Shown: positions 12,627 through 25,300 of the stretch, piece after piece
Layout: each line of letters starts with the position of its first letter
How positions within the stretch are numbered: position 1 is the first letter of the stretch
Assembly: GCA_907165275.2 (NCBI GenBank)
Contig: OU015652.1
Location: 9,687,001 to 9,751,000 of the forward strand
Length of the DNA stretch: 64,000 bases
DNA from: Zygaena filipendulae
Taxonomy: Eukaryota; Arthropoda; Insecta; Lepidoptera; Zygaenidae
Direction of reading: 5' to 3'
Translations under genes and position numbers: made by a program
Notes under the pieces: model-generated
Told to the model about the DNA's origin: nothing
The model's database searches: none
Seen by the model: only the letters and a program-made list of their open reading frames with translations

Positions 12627-14760
12627 AAGTATTTTAAGGTAATTTTTTTTATAATATACCTAGCGACACATTAAAAAAATATTAAAATAACTATCTTGTA
12701 AGTAGATATCTCTTTACACCTTTGAATTAGGATTGCAAGGCTTTTTCAAATAACCAAATGTAAGTTAAATGTGAAAGACCATGACGATGAAGAGGTGGTT
12801 AAGAAATGATGATTTGGAAACCTAATTAAATGGGCAATAATTTAAAGCTTTTACACGTTTCTGTTTCTTAAAAGCTACTCATAGAACTGCTGTTCTATCT
12901 ATTTTATCTACGCATTTTCTGTATACAGTTCATCAACCCCTGGTAATGTTAAGTGATTTTCACTTTCTACAAAACCATATAGGCGTCAACAAGGAAGTAG
13001 TACCGAACCCCTAACACGCAATTATGGCGGTACCCACGTGCATGATAATATCTGTTGTGCTAAGTGACAGTGACAACCTGTCTGGGCGGGGAAATAATGG
13101 TATGGCGGGAATGGTACTGACCGGGAAATACACCGCGACATAGAATTAATTCACCCTCTATAATATATTATGTATAGTTAATGGTGACCTGTGCTGTTTC
13201 ACCCACGTGACACCCACCAATAACCTTAAACTGCATATTTCTTTGGTTGAAAAGTAGAGCCCAAATTAATACTTATCTAAAAAAATAACAATGTACAATC
13301 ATTTTAGAATATTCTAACGAATCAAACGGTCCAAGACTAACGATCTTTCAACCAATTTTTCACCTCCTAAGAGGTTTCATTCGAATAAGTCTTTGTTAGT
13401 ATTGTATTGTATTTGCCTACATTATAAAAGGAGGCTTTGTACCAAATTTCACGTTTCTAGCTTCACTTTTTTTTCTGAACTGATGAAGCCTCTTTATCCG
13501 TAAAGTTTATCATAGTGAATTAACTAACTCTATGTTATGCCTCACAAATGCATTAGAGTTAAAATCGTTGTTTGAACGTACATTTTTATAGCATTCATTT
13601 GATTAAACAGTAATATTGTATACAGTTAGCAACTTAGCTGTTTTTGACTTAAAAAATAGCAGACCAGTTACGTAAGTACAAATTTAAAATTTACGCGTAC
13701 CTGAAAATTTATTTGGAAAATTGTGTAACAAATCATCATAATCATAATTCTCAATTAACTAGACAAAGAGTGACGGTATATGGGAATAATAATAAAAACA
13801 CACTGAAATACTGGCACAGACTGATTCGAAAAATAAACTACGTACACACAACACCACTTGAGATACGATAACTGGTAGATAAAATGTTATTAATTAAAAA
13901 TTTCCCCCTCGTGATGAAGCGTATCGGAAGGGCAGGATTTTTATGTCGTTGTCGTATGTCGTATACTGTGCATCACATTTTATAAGAAGACAATGATTTT
14001 AACCTACTTTGTATGTAACTACATACATACGAACATGTAGAGCATGTTCGGATGAAAAAATTATAATTTAGTACCTCGGAGCTGACCTAATGGTGAAGTC
14101 AGGAGTTCAATATTGGAACTCTTCAGTAGCCATACTAGTAAGCCCTCTAGCTTGACTTTATATGATTTGTTCTAACAAGTCTAATAGCGTGACAAAACTA
14201 TTCTATTTTATTTTCACGGGGTCGCTAATTTTTTAATAGCCTACCATACTGTTGACCTATGTCTATGCGGAATAACATTGTAAACAAATGTATTTTTCAA
14301 TCTTACATAGGTAGATTATGTAACCTATTTTACCATGAAAGTATGTGACACTAAGCAAATGCAGTAGAAAAGTTAAGTTTAAGCACTCTTAGGGGTTTCT
14401 TGGTTTGAAATTGTATGCGATTTCCGCTATAAATCACAGGAAGTGCTCTTCACGGCATTTTTCCTTACGCACTCCTTAGTCCTCCTTAGGAGTTTCCTTT
14501 CGTGAAATCCTCGCAGTCAGTCATTTAACCATCTTTTTATGTACATTTATACAGTTACGATCATTACACTTATAATTTAAAAATATATTTTTCGGAACTA
14601 TGATTTTAACGAGTATAGGTTCGACTATTAATATGATAAATACTCGTACGTGCCTTTGAGCCTAACTCTATAACTTTTTAACTCTAATATCTCGTCTCTA
14701 AATCAAATATAATTCTTTTATTGACATTTTATATTTGCACCTCAACGTCTTTATTTTGTA
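12627..14760. other. Noncoding, no gene seen
   Basis: AT-rich sequence with no exon-like frame. I see no repeat structure that I can define. Confidence 0.5.
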
Positions 14761-15056
14761 CTAGCCAGTTCGGCGTCAATTTCGTAGTTCCTGCGGGAAT
14801 TCTAGAATAAAAGTACCTTAGATCCTTTCTCTTCCCCTGAAGATTTCATAGTGATCGGTTGAGTCGTTAAGACGTGAAAGCGTAACAATTAAAAGATTTG
14901 ATGGAGGGGGGAAATGGTTATTCCATGAAATATTTAGAATTTACAAAGTCAGAAATTGTTATAAGGTCTGACCTACTGTAGTTGTGGGGGAGGGCAAGTT
15001 ACCTTCACTGCCCCCGTAGATCCGCACCTGCATTTGCATTTTATAACATTAGTTGG
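14761..15056 (-). mobile_element. Helitron-like element split by a roughly 135-bp insertion
   Basis: The CTAG end and first half are at 14,761-14,890. The other end (CATTTGCATTTTATAACATTAG) resumes at about 15,030. Between them lies a foreign segment starting TGATGGAGGGGGGAAATGG and ending CCCCCGTAGATCCGCACC, probably a second short transposon. Confidence 0.55.
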
Positions 15057-17039
15057 CAACATTAAATAATATACTGTTCCCAATTGTACCTACCTATTAA
15101 ATTGCTATTATTTTGGTATAATTTTTTTTTTATAAAAGAATCATTTTTGAAGATCAAATTTTGGTAAAAAAGGTGGTTTAATAAGGCAGCCTAGCTTCTC
15201 TCGACTACATTTTTCTCATTGCTATATTAATAAAAATAATAACATTGAATATTACGTACTTTTATTATTGTCGTTTGTAGTCGTTCACATTATTCGTATA
15301 GAAACATAAACATAAACCGAACACGTTACAAAGCTTCTACGTGATCAACTTAGGAAATAACTGTTTTAGTATAACAGAGTCTCGATAAGAGAGCAACTTT
15401 CGTTTATCGTTGGATATGGCCTTAACTTTGGATATAACGCGATGATCATCTTCCTCTTATTTATCGGAACATTTGGCAAGGACATTTCTATTTCCAGCAT
15501 TTATACGCTAAAAATGAACGGTAAATTGGTAAAACCTATTTATATCTATCTGCGTTTGCTCTGTTTATATACGATCCAATATTATGCTCTGTGGGGAAAA
15601 CACCTCAAATTTTGTTAGACAATTTTACTCAATGAAAAGTTTATTTTAATAAATACCTATTCAATGAACGCTCTCACTTTCAGATTTTATTTTATTTAGT
15701 TATATTTATAAAATGTAGTTTTAAATTCAAACTCTACATAAATTCTAGTAGATACCTTTAGTAAACATACCTAGTTATCGTGGCATTATGTTGAGATATT
15801 CTATAAGTATCCATAACTATATACACCTATATTCTCTTTTCCAGCCTTTTGTAAATCCGTCCATTTAAAGATTGCCTGATATAATATTATATCTCTTTGA
15901 GCGATAAAGCCGCCTATAATTATTGTTAGTTTTAAGAAAATTTGTTTGAATTATAATATTCTTGTTAATATCATAAATAATTGTCTATGTATTTATAGAC
16001 TCTGTGATTTATCTAAACATGGTGATGTGCTCGGGATTCGCTTACGGTCTTGTATGCTCGCTTGTCTGTCGTACACACTATTAAACTAATAAATAGCGTC
16101 AATTTCGTTCCATTTCCTGAGCACTTGAGCACATGCGCTGCTCCCTCCCTCCCTGTGGTGTCGGTGCGACCCACTCAGCGAATCATTGGTTTAATACGTG
16201 TTTAATAAAATATCATCGAGGCAGAATATACCCGCATTTATTCACCCTTTTTCGGTATTTATAAAATATATGTATCTTTAATTCTCATAATTGTCCAAAT
16301 TGTCTTTGCTATTTCTAGTTTACCTTTATTGTCTATTTATAAGGTAGGGTGGAGTGGCTTCAGCGGAGGTGCTGGTGTTAGGGCTAGTTTTCATACAAAT
16401 TGCATACCGAGTTTTCTTACACTACGGCTGTTTTTGGTAATTTGAATTTATTTTATAAAATACTACTACTGGTCTAGATGCCGCATAAGTCTCAAATTTT
16501 TGCAGATAGTGAACAAAAAACATAATTATAAGCATTTCAAAAATATTAAATTTTGGTCGAATCTCTTACTTGTGTGAGAGCGTATACAGTATAAGTGTAC
16601 GAAAATGGCGGCCCGGTCTATAAACAGCTGTGGTTTGGCTGTAGACTGACAAGTCGCCGAATGCAGTAGTTTGTAGTGAGTTCCAAAAGGATCGAAAGGT
16701 GTCGCGGCGTTCGCGTTGAGCCGTGAGTTTGGACAATTTTACCTACCGGGATAATTTTGAATTGAATTTGGAATATACATAATATTACTGATGTTGATGT
16801 TGTAGTTGGTAGGTATTTAGTAGCCGAAGCGAAGGCATAACTACATTTTGTTTTGAGTCACGTACAAGTAGGTATACCTTATAAGCTACAAGTAGCCCGT
16901 ACAAGTATTTTATATTTTTGTGTTGCATAAATTCTTGCTATCTCTTTCTTGTTTTCTCGATGCGTAAAAGAGAGAGACCATATTTTCGAATGGTTGTATC
17001 TCACCACGGCCCAGGGTAATTTAACTTTTATCTCCGATG
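15057..17039. other. Noncoding, no gene seen
   Basis: AT-rich sequence with a more GC-balanced patch near 16,580-16,740 but no open frame of note. No supportable feature. Confidence 0.5.
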
Positions 17040-17470
17040 CAATCAGCAATGACACGCAGCCATATAATGTTGGTACAACTTCATATTTTTATTGTGTCAG
17101 TGTGACCACGTGATCAAATTTTTTATATCTAAAAAATTTTTTTTTTTTTGTAAAGCTCATACCCTCGAAACTAGTATGAGAGACAACCCCATCATGTTGC
17201 TTCATGTTTTCATGTTTAAACTTCATGTTTTCATGGTATCTATGTGTTCACGTAACAAAATTTTTGAACGCTTATAACTCCGAAACTATAGGACGCAGTC
17301 ATATCACGTTGGTACTCAAATTTCATGTTTTGTGATATCTATGTGATCACATGGTCAAATTTTCGACAGCTCATATCTCCGAAACTGCAAGTTACAGACT
17401 CATCGTGTTGGTAGGTCAAACTTCATCTTTTCGTGGTATCTATGTGATCATGTGAAGTAATTTTCAAAAG
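17040..17470 (+). repeat. Degenerate tandem repeat, period about 100 bp
   Basis: The phrases GTATCTATGTG, a GATCA/TTCAC box, CTCATATCTCCGAAACT and CGTGTTGGTA recur in order. The anchor ATCTATGTG falls near 17,238, 17,337 and 17,438, giving spacings of about 99 and 101 bp. A more diverged first unit starts near 17,040 with a T-rich expansion. The plus-strand frame at 17,092-17,277 is low-complexity translation of this repeat. Confidence 0.65.
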
Positions 17471-18009
17471 CTTATAATATTTTTTACTATTACCTATGCA
17501 TACACCTACTTTGTATTTGTTAATTTATAGATACTAATAATATAGCTGAAGAGTTTGTTTGTTTGTTTGGTTGAACGTACTAATCTCAGGAAGTACTGGA
17601 TCGAATTGAAAAATTATTTTCGTGTTAGATAGTCATTTATCGAGGACGGCTATAGGCTATAACATCACGCTATGACCAATACGAGCGGAGCACGACACGA
17701 CACTCACGTGGTTTTTTTCAGTAAGTTTTTTTCTCCAAATTTTTTTTTAGTCAGCTATTAGAGACGAGAATCGAATATTGAATGCCTTTTTACAAAAAAA
17801 ATATCCTCGTAACGTTACACCGTGTATAATAAAGACTCTACTTTTGTAAATTTTTCCAAATGATGTAACTGTTCACTCATTATTATTTATTATTTCCTTG
17901 ATTTTGTAATAAAAAAAAAAACAAAAATAAAAACTGACGCGAGCAAAACCGCGGCAGGATCAACTGCCAGTAAAATATTTATATTTTACAAATAATACAA
18001 TATTATTAT

Positions 18010-18175
18010 AAATCCAACTTCCCAACGCACGCTTTGATGAAACTAAATAAAAGAAGATCAATATATTCAAATGACGCGCGACGGCTGAATGCATACAATT
18101 TTTTCGGCAGGAGGAACTATACGATAATGGTCCAGTGGTTAGAACAACTTTCGAAGAAGTCTCAATATTATATGA
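18010..18175 (+). repeat. Diverged SINE-like repeat, copy 1
   Basis: GATGAAACT, then a CGGCTGAATGC box, then ATGGTCCAGTGGTTAGAAC, which resembles the A box of a tRNA-derived promoter. A related stretch is at 18,960-19,190. The Helitron at 18,176 cuts this copy off. The frame at 18,034-18,249 runs through both and is not a gene. Confidence 0.4.
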
Positions 18176-18486
18176 CTAGCTGTGCCCTACGGTTTCACCC
18201 GCGTGAAAAGTTTTTGTGTAACAACTTTTTTTCCCGATATCCGATTTGAGTGAAACAAAGCCTATATTATGTAGCTATAGGCTAAACTTAATTTACCTGT
18301 GAAAACCACATGACAATCTGTTCAGTAGATTTGGAGATTATGGCGAACAAACAGACAGACAGACAGAAAAGAATTTCAAAAATCTTTTTTTGTGCTTGGT
18401 TACTCTTCTTTTATCACCCCTTTCCATTTTAGGTAAAAATATTCAATGAACACAATCGCGGATTCTACTCTTTTATTATAGTATAG
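18176..18486 (-). mobile_element. Helitron-like element, third subfamily, full length
   Basis: CTAG at 18,176-18,179, hairpin ACGGTTTCACCCGCGT, ACAGACAGACAGACAG tract and the TATTATAGTATAG end. It matches 9,600-9,906 along its whole length. Confidence 0.7.
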
Positions 18487-18592
18487 AAGTATAGATAATT
18501 TTTTTTATTATCTGTAATTTTTTATGCTATTGTTTACGATTTGAAATCTAAACTGCTTTTTCATAATATAAATTATGCACACTTCTAGATAA

Positions 18593-18781
18593 ACTTATTA
18601 TTAGAAATGCGAATATGAGTTTGTTTGTTTGTATGTTACGGTTTATTACTCAACCGATTGTCTAGAAATTTTGCATACACTTTATTAGTAGGGGCACAGT
18701 GAAGGACACAGGGTAGTTTTTATCCCGGAATTCCCGCAGAAACTCTGAAATTAGCGTGGGTGAAACCGCGCTAATTTCTAG
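18593..18781 (+). mobile_element. Helitron-like element
   Basis: Plus orientation: TTATTATTAGAAATGCGAA start, body with TTTTTATCCCGGAATTCCCG, hairpin GCGTGGGTGAAACCGCG, and a displaced CTAG at 18,778. Confidence 0.6.
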
Positions 18782-18900
18782 GTATATTATGAAAAATAGC
18801 TAGTATTATTAAAAAAGTAAAGAACCAGTTTTTTTAAATACTTCACTCATAAGAAACTACAGTATCCTCCAGTATCAGTTGTTAATTTTATAAAAATGTT

Positions 18901-18931
18901 TCACGCGGGTGTAACCGCGGGACACAGCTAG
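18901..18931 (+). mobile_element. Helitron-like 3'-end fragment
   Basis: Only the hairpin (CGCGGGTGTAACCGCG) and the terminal CTAG at 18,928-18,931 remain. Confidence 0.6.
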
Positions 18932-18959
18932 TAGAATATAAAATACTTTACAAACTCAA

Positions 18960-19200
18960 CGTACCTACTGATGAAACTCAATAAAATATAAAATATTATT
19001 ATCACGAGATGACAAAATTTAAATTTTGAAATGGAACAACGGCAGAATGCGTTTATGTTTTTTTTCGTGTAATAACGCCAAGCGGTATATAGGTTGAGTG
19101 GCTAGACCAAAGAGTATATAACCACTATGCGTACTAACGTCTGGCTCTAATCCTTTTAGAATTACGGTTCAAATCTCGGTTTATACTCATATAAACCGAG
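18960..19200 (+). repeat. Diverged SINE-like repeat, copy 2, ending in a hairpin
   Basis: It resembles 18,010-18,175 (GATGAAACT, CGGCAGAATGCG). A B-box-like GGTTCAAATC is at 19,166-19,175, and the 10-bp hairpin CTCGGTTTAT/ATAAACCGAG at 19,175-19,200 abuts the next Helitron. A tRNA-derived origin is inferred; no intact tRNA can be folded by eye. Confidence 0.35.
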
Positions 19201-19203
19201 ATA

Positions 19204-19633
19204 CTAGCTGTTCCCCGCGGTTTCACCCGCGGCAATTTTGGAGATCCCGCAGGAATTCCGGGATACAAAGTACTCTATGCATATAGGGTACCTTCTCTGT
19301 ACCCCTGATAACGTATATGCGAAATCTCATTAGATTTCACCGGTGTTAATTTTGGAGTTCCCGAGGGAATTCCGGGATATAAAGTACCCTATGCATATAG
19401 GGTACCTTCTCTGTACCTCTGACAACGTATATGCAAAATCTCATTAGATTTCACCGGTGTTAATTTTGGAGTTCCCGCGGGAATTCCGGCATATAAAGTA
19501 CCCTATGTCCTTTTCTCTACCCCTGACAACGTGTATGCAAAATTTCGTGATGATCCGTTGAGCCATTAAGCCGTGAAAGCGTAACAGACAGACAGACAGA
19601 CAGAGTTACTTTCGCATTTATAATATTATTAGT
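19204..19633 (-). mobile_element. Helitron-like element with an internal 114-bp triplication
   Basis: CTAG at 19,204 and the far end TTCGCATTTATAATATTA bound one element. Inside, TTTCACC recurs at 19,221, 19,335 and 19,449, exactly 114 bp apart each time. The repeated unit runs from the hairpin through the GTACCTTCTCTGTACC stretch to CTCATTAGA. The first two spacer copies share ATGCATATAGGGTACC, which the third lacks, so units 1 and 2 are closest. Confidence 0.8.
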
Positions 19634-21621
19634 ATTATTATTATTAGTATTTAGTAGTATTATTGTAATGTCAGTGTCTTTGTGGAATTATGAACTTTTT
19701 TTGTAAAGTTATCACGAATCATACAGGTTTTGAGTTGAACTGCGATTCTATTTAGTATTGGATATTCTATGATTGATTTTTTTCTAAAATTAAAAACATC
19801 CTAGTTGATGACGTAAATTACATAGACTGCTGAAATATAAAGATGATGGTATTATGGTCATAGTGTCGGAGATATTATAAGATTTAAATTTTTTTATCAC
19901 CAAGTAAATCCCGAAATCTTGAAATTTAGATTAGGACCTAGAGTTATTTTTATACCCAAAATTATTTTCAGTCCCAATATTTACGCAAGTAGGTACGGTA
20001 CGTATGTAACCTGCAGGGAAAGGTTGTATTGAAAATAAGTCCAATATTTTTATTTAACTTTATCCATCTTTATATTTTCTTAGATTCTAGTTCTATATCC
20101 TTTAAATTTTCTTTTTTGGAATTAAAATAAAATTCCAAAAAAGAACGAAAAATAAATCGTTTATAGATCTATAAATAAGTATATATAAACAAATTTGAGA
20201 AAATTAGTTACAAAAAGTGGAATCGCAATCTTAGATTTGAACACGAGATTTTCACGATTCATTATTTACAAAGAGAGACGTATTACACCACAGCGCCACC
20301 GAGACTCAAACACAATAAGTCAAATTCAGAATCAGATTCGGCTAATACTAATCGATTTGCATGTGTGTGTGACTACGTTTCGGGCGGTTATTCCTAATTT
20401 TCTTGTAGTTAAAGGATAATAATGCGCGTAAGACCATATAAAAATTTTAAATGAAAGATGTATTAAACACTCATCCTGTCGCATTTATCATCAAAATCTA
20501 TCTTTTAGCTTGCGATTCTCTGTAAATTGAGAAAACACTTTTATGGCGCCGCCCACGGCCTCTATCGGCTGAGAGGCTGCATAATATGGTGGCGCGCCAC
20601 CTTAAACAAATTATTATAAATTTTCAAAGTAACTTTTTTTCTTCTTCCTCATGTTTGACATAAAGGAATTTCGGTAAATCAAAACAGGCTGTAACTAAAC
20701 ATCAGAAACATCAATGCATTGAAAAATATTATATCTGAAATTGTTGTGTTCGAAGGAGAAAATAAATCTCGAGAGTGAGCTATTACGCAACTCACACCAT
20801 CTTACATCTATCAAATCACATATCAAATTGCCAGCACCGACGATCTTACACTTTTAATTAACCTAATACTAAGCAGAAATTGCAAGCTCTACACAGCTCT
20901 ACACAAGTAGGTACACAGCTAGTGCAGCTCATTCAGAAAATATATTAGTTTTCAAGGTATCTACTAGTTGAATGTTTATAAGTTTTATTACCTTCTTTCG
21001 TTATAAACATTCCACACGTTATTTATATTTTCGAGCGTGCATTTTAAGGACACCCTTAGGCAAACTACCTACTAGGTACTAACTTGATTACGCTACAAAG
21101 TTATGCTTTTAGCTAATGGCTTTTAGTATCTACCTACTACAAAAATGCAATAGAATTAAAATAAAAACAAATGAAAAATTTAAATATCTAGGTAGGTACT
21201 TTAAAATGTGATGATAACAATTTCGACTATTAACACCAGCTGTCAGTAGTAACACCTGTGTTTAATAATATTATAGATTTTAGGTAATAAAGAAAATCGC
21301 AGTGTAATATTATTAAAAAAATTGGTATCTAACAACTTTTGTTATTAGGTAGGTAGGTACCTATTTAAATTGTTAAAAAAGCTATGAACAACTAACGAGA
21401 TGAGTAAGTCGGTACATAAATGACGTTACTGAAGTACCTACCTGGGCCCCAGTAATACTAGGTAATTTAATTTAGAATAAGAGAATAAGTAAATTCTGTT
21501 TTGAAATGGTTATGTAGGTACGTATCCAGTACCTGCTAGGTGAGGTACAGTTTGCATTTTCTTTCTGGGTAATTACTAATTATTAAAGGATATATAAATA
21601 AATAGGACAAAAGTTACATAC
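19634..21621. other. Noncoding, small hairpins only
   Basis: A 15-bp inverted repeat (TTCTTTTTTGGAATT) with a 7-base loop is at 20,109-20,145, and a GGTGGCGCGCCACC palindrome near 20,590. No open frame looks coding. Confidence 0.5.
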
Positions 21622-21644
21622 GCTTGAGATTTCCCTCGGGCCAT
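21622..21644 (-). CDS. Candidate alternative first coding exon B (partial gene)
   Basis: On the minus strand an ATG at 21,644 in good context (GAAATGG), with an in-frame TAA nine bases upstream, opens MARGKSQ plus two bases (GC) of the next codon, then a clean donor GTATGT at 21,621-21,616. Upstream lies an initiator-like TCAGT (near 21,734-21,738) and a GC-richer block at 21,840-21,950, consistent with a promoter. Exon A at 24,759-24,916 also ends after the second base of a codon, so both could join one downstream exon beyond the left edge. The family is not recognised, and this small exon could still be chance. Confidence 0.4.
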
Positions 21645-21960
21645 TTCTCTTTAATTAACTCGAAGGCAACACTCACAAAATTTCTAAACAACACAGTAAA
21701 AATAATAAGTTATTTGGTTCCAAACGAAACTCACTGATCACAAAACACAAGTCATAAACTTAAAGAAAAATAAAGAAAATAAAGTTCGGATTTCAAAAGT
21801 TAAGTTGGCGGCAATCGTAAGTCACATGAGCAACTAGCAAGTTTTCTCGAGAGTCGGTGTCGGCTCTCTCCGAGGAGCAAGATCTCGACTTGATTCGGAC
21901 GCGGCAAGCGCCCTACTTCGACCTAACCAGTCGTTCAATCACTTGTTAGACAGAGACGAC
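21645..21960 (-). promoter_or_regulatory. Putative promoter and 5' leader for exon B
   Basis: The minus-strand region upstream of the short exon contains an ATCAGTGAG initiator-like element and a moderately GC-rich block rich in TCTCGAGA and CGG words. There is no TATA box at the expected distance. Inference from position and composition. Confidence 0.3.
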
Positions 21961-24295
21961 AATTTCAATTATATGCATAACAAAAAGGGACAGCGATATT
22001 GCAGCAACAATTACGTGTAATAACATTTGAGCAATTTGTTGAATTCGTTTTCTAGGCCGATCAAATAATTATGATGAAAACTTTACACACAAAACGTGAA
22101 AATATATTGTTGACACTTGGCTATCATTATTTATGTAATAGAAACAGGACCGCAATACTTGCGTAGTGATACTGATAAAACCTTCACTTCGTACTCGTAG
22201 ATCATAAAGGTGGCGCCATCTATCAAAAGCTCTCTGAAACCCTGTTTCAACTATGTATGAAAAGAGCAATCTCGATTTATCGAGCAATCTACAGAACTCG
22301 TTAAGTCTCCAAATCTTCAGATGCCACTTATCAACATAGATTGATGATTCGCGTGGACGAATAAACTTCAAAATTTATGAAACTGTAGGTATCTACTATC
22401 TATGTATGTATGTAGTTACATATTTCTTTATTTTTATGAGGCTACAGCCATTATGTAGTATGGTAGGTGGCGTACCCGTGTACTAATTACTGTCACTCGG
22501 TAGTGTGTCAGCCAAGTTTAAAAAGAAAAGTAACTATTCCGGATGACAAATACAGGGTATAAATTATGAGAAACCAAACAAGCAAAAAGTTTGAGTTGAA
22601 CGAGAAATTGACATTGTAGTGACATTTAGCGAAAACAAAAATTTCTTTCATTATTTCTTTCTTAGATGTAGAGCATTTAAAAATTTGTCGTCTTATTTTT
22701 TCATCTTTGAGAATAATTCATTCCTTTATTTATTTAATTCATTCATGCATTCCTTTAGTATTTTCATGACTCCATGGTATTTTGTTGCATTTTTGACCGA
22801 AAATCTAATAATACAAACATTTATAACGGCAAAAATTTAGGCAGGCGTTATAACAACATCCTAAGTTGTTCATGACGTAATAAAAAGGTTCCTAAAACAG
22901 TTTCAGTTCCAAATACAGACACATGTTTACAATTTTATTACATGTATAGTGAACATAATATAATTGTTTTTTTGTTAACTTTCAATTTGTTCTCACTGCT
23001 GCAGCTCTACATCAGTTAATTGTTTCCACAGTCGCTTTGACTTTTGGATAAACGATTAAGTTTATTATTCCTGGCAAAAATGATAAGATGACGAGTGCTA
23101 CAATATGTAGGGTTCGTAGTTCGTATGTTGGGGAGGGATTTGGATAGCCGGAGGTAGGTATATACCTCCGGCTAGCTCAAATAATTAGAATATATTTTTT
23201 TTAATATTAAAATAATTTATTCGATATTAACTCATGTTGGAAATTAAGATCAGGATTAATGTCAAAGTCAAAATATAAAAAATACAATAATTTTATATTT
23301 TGAATCTATAATACAAAAATAAAGAACAGATTTTTAAATAATAAGAAATAGAAATGAGGCAGGATATCATTACGAGTAGCATACAGCTTCGTTAAAGATA
23401 TTTCAGCTAATTTATCCTTTTTACGTCATATAAATCTAACCATTATTTGGGAATATTTTTTTGTAAAAATAGTGGTAGAAAATAATATAATAGGTATAAT
23501 AGGTACAATAGGTAGAAAATAATATAAGAGGTATAATAGGTACAGATATATATATATTATATTTAGTATTTTCTAGATATTCATTGTATTCTCAATAGAT
23601 AAATTTATGTATTTTTTGATAAACACAAAAGCAAAAGTTAATTAATCATTTAATGAAAAAAAATTGTATATATCCATTATATGTATATCAAAATAATTAA
23701 TCGTAATCCAAAACAACCTGGTGCAAAGGTTCCCCAGCTCACCTTGAAAGACCATGCCGCTAATATTCAGTTGGAGATCGATGTACCTACTGCATAATTA
23801 TTATATTGTAATAGGTACTCGTACTAGATTATCTTTAACAATCCGCTAGCTGGCAAATTCCTGGCTGACAATCAGTGCTATGATTACCCTGCAGTACTAA
23901 TTAACAAAATGCTGAAACATTCTTGTTGATTTCTCGTCTCGTATTCTCACCAAATTGTTTCCTTAGAATATTTTTGTTAAATTATCGTTAATTAATTATC
24001 TGTAATTGTGTTTTGTCTCTATATTCCAATGAATGCCTTTTTTTTCTTCTTCTAATAGTAAAAAAAACTGGTAGAATCCAAAATAATGTTGCCAAAAGTT
24101 TTACTCAGGGGTTGTTTAGAGTTCCTCGTACACCTACGTACCTGCCCTTTACGCGGTCTTCCAACTACGTATATAAATATTATAAGGTAGGTGTAATAGT
24201 TGTGAAACAATTATAAAAATCCGTTATTAAGTGAAAGCCGAACGAACCGATCAACAAACTTTCGCATCTATAATATTACAACAAGTAAGGACAAT
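21961..24295. other. Noncoding, simple repeats only
   Basis: The minus frame at 22,069-22,371 has no recognisable domain. At 23,498-23,550 a short array of ATAGGTATAATAGGTAC units is present. AT-rich otherwise. Confidence 0.5.
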
Positions 24296-24390
24296 ACGGA
24301 AGTAGAGATTATTCAGTCCACCGGGGATGGAACCCGCAGTCTCTTAATTGGACAGCGAGTTGTGACGGTCAACCATGTAGATACATATTT
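24296..24390 (-). repeat. tRNA-like SINE head
   Basis: On the minus strand a B-box-like GCGGGTTCCATCCCCGG follows an A-box-like TGGTTGACCG at roughly tRNA spacing. It does not close into a full cloverleaf by eye, so a tRNA-derived SINE head is more likely than a tRNA gene. Confidence 0.35.
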
Positions 24391-24758
24391 TGACTAGTTG
24401 TTGTAGCGAAAACAAATGTGTTCATAAAAAGTTACATATTAAAATATTCAACTAAATTTTTCAACTAAAATTTAAAACTTTCATACGACTCATAAAAAAA
24501 ATTACTTACACAAGTTCATACCTACAACACATTATTAACACTAACAGACCAAGTTTAAATAAGTATACTTTATTTTTCTAATATTGTACGTACTAACCTA
24601 AACATGTACATTAAAAAAATTATGTGAATAGCAGGTAAGTATTTAAGTATTTTTTGATAACAGAATTTTTCAGCTTTAATGTTTTTTTTGTTGTTTTAGA
24701 TGAAACGTCCTGTAACTTTTTTAGAATGAAAATAATGCAACTGAAGGCTATTACTTAC

Positions 24759-24916
24759 ACTTTCAGCTTCTTCCCTTCGGAGTGCGATATCGTGGCAGGG
24801 GGTGGCGGCAAGTCATCCATGGGGACCTCCTCGTTAGGTGGAGAGGGGGGCGATTTATCGAACTCCGCAATTGGCGCCAGCTCCGGCATCGGCGACACTG
24901 AGTTGTTGTCCATCAT
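24759..24916 (-). CDS. Candidate first coding exon A of an unrecognised gene (partial)
   Basis: Minus-strand ATG-ATG at 24,916 opens 52 codons plus two bases, closed by a consensus donor GTAAGT at 24,758-24,753. The peptide is acidic and proline-rich (MMDNNSVSPMPELAP at the start, a PPSPP and a PPPP run, SHSEGKKLK at the end), as in the disordered N-termini of many regulatory proteins. The frame upstream to 24,994 has no ATG, and the sequence is GC-richer than its surroundings. The overlapping plus-strand frame is a shadow. I do not recognise the family. The gene would extend past the left edge, with introns over 20 kb. Confidence 0.5.
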
Positions 24917-25300
24917 TGATAACTTTATTGGAGACACTTTGGCTATTTTGACGACTTTGATTACCCCCGGCGATAACCGGAGGAGCGGCGTCAATAGGTA
25001 TAAGTCTTAAATCAAATCACAAAATGCGATCCGAACAAGCACTTCAACACTTGACGCGTTGCGTAAAGTTCTCAATGTTTCACAGTCGAACTTGAGAATT
25101 CGTCCACCACGCTAGATTTCCGAGGAGATAGTGAACTTACGGGATTACAGTTCCCGGCAGGGGCGAGACCTGAAAGCGATTAGAGTGTTATTTACGAGTG
25201 TTATAACGGTCGCGGATCAGCGCCCCTTCCCATGGTGACGCGACCAGTGACGTAGTGGTGACGAAAATTGTACTTTACAACGCTTGACCGGGAAACGGAG
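24917..25300 (-). promoter_or_regulatory. Putative promoter and leader for exon A
   Basis: A GC-richer stretch lies upstream of exon A, with several TGACG/CGTCA words between about 25,195 and 25,265. No TATA box was identified. Its role is inferred from position. Confidence 0.3.

Noticed and set aside
24654..25010. Plus-strand glycine/serine-rich frame
   Set aside because: It is the complement of the minus-strand candidate exon A, which has an ATG pair and a consensus donor.
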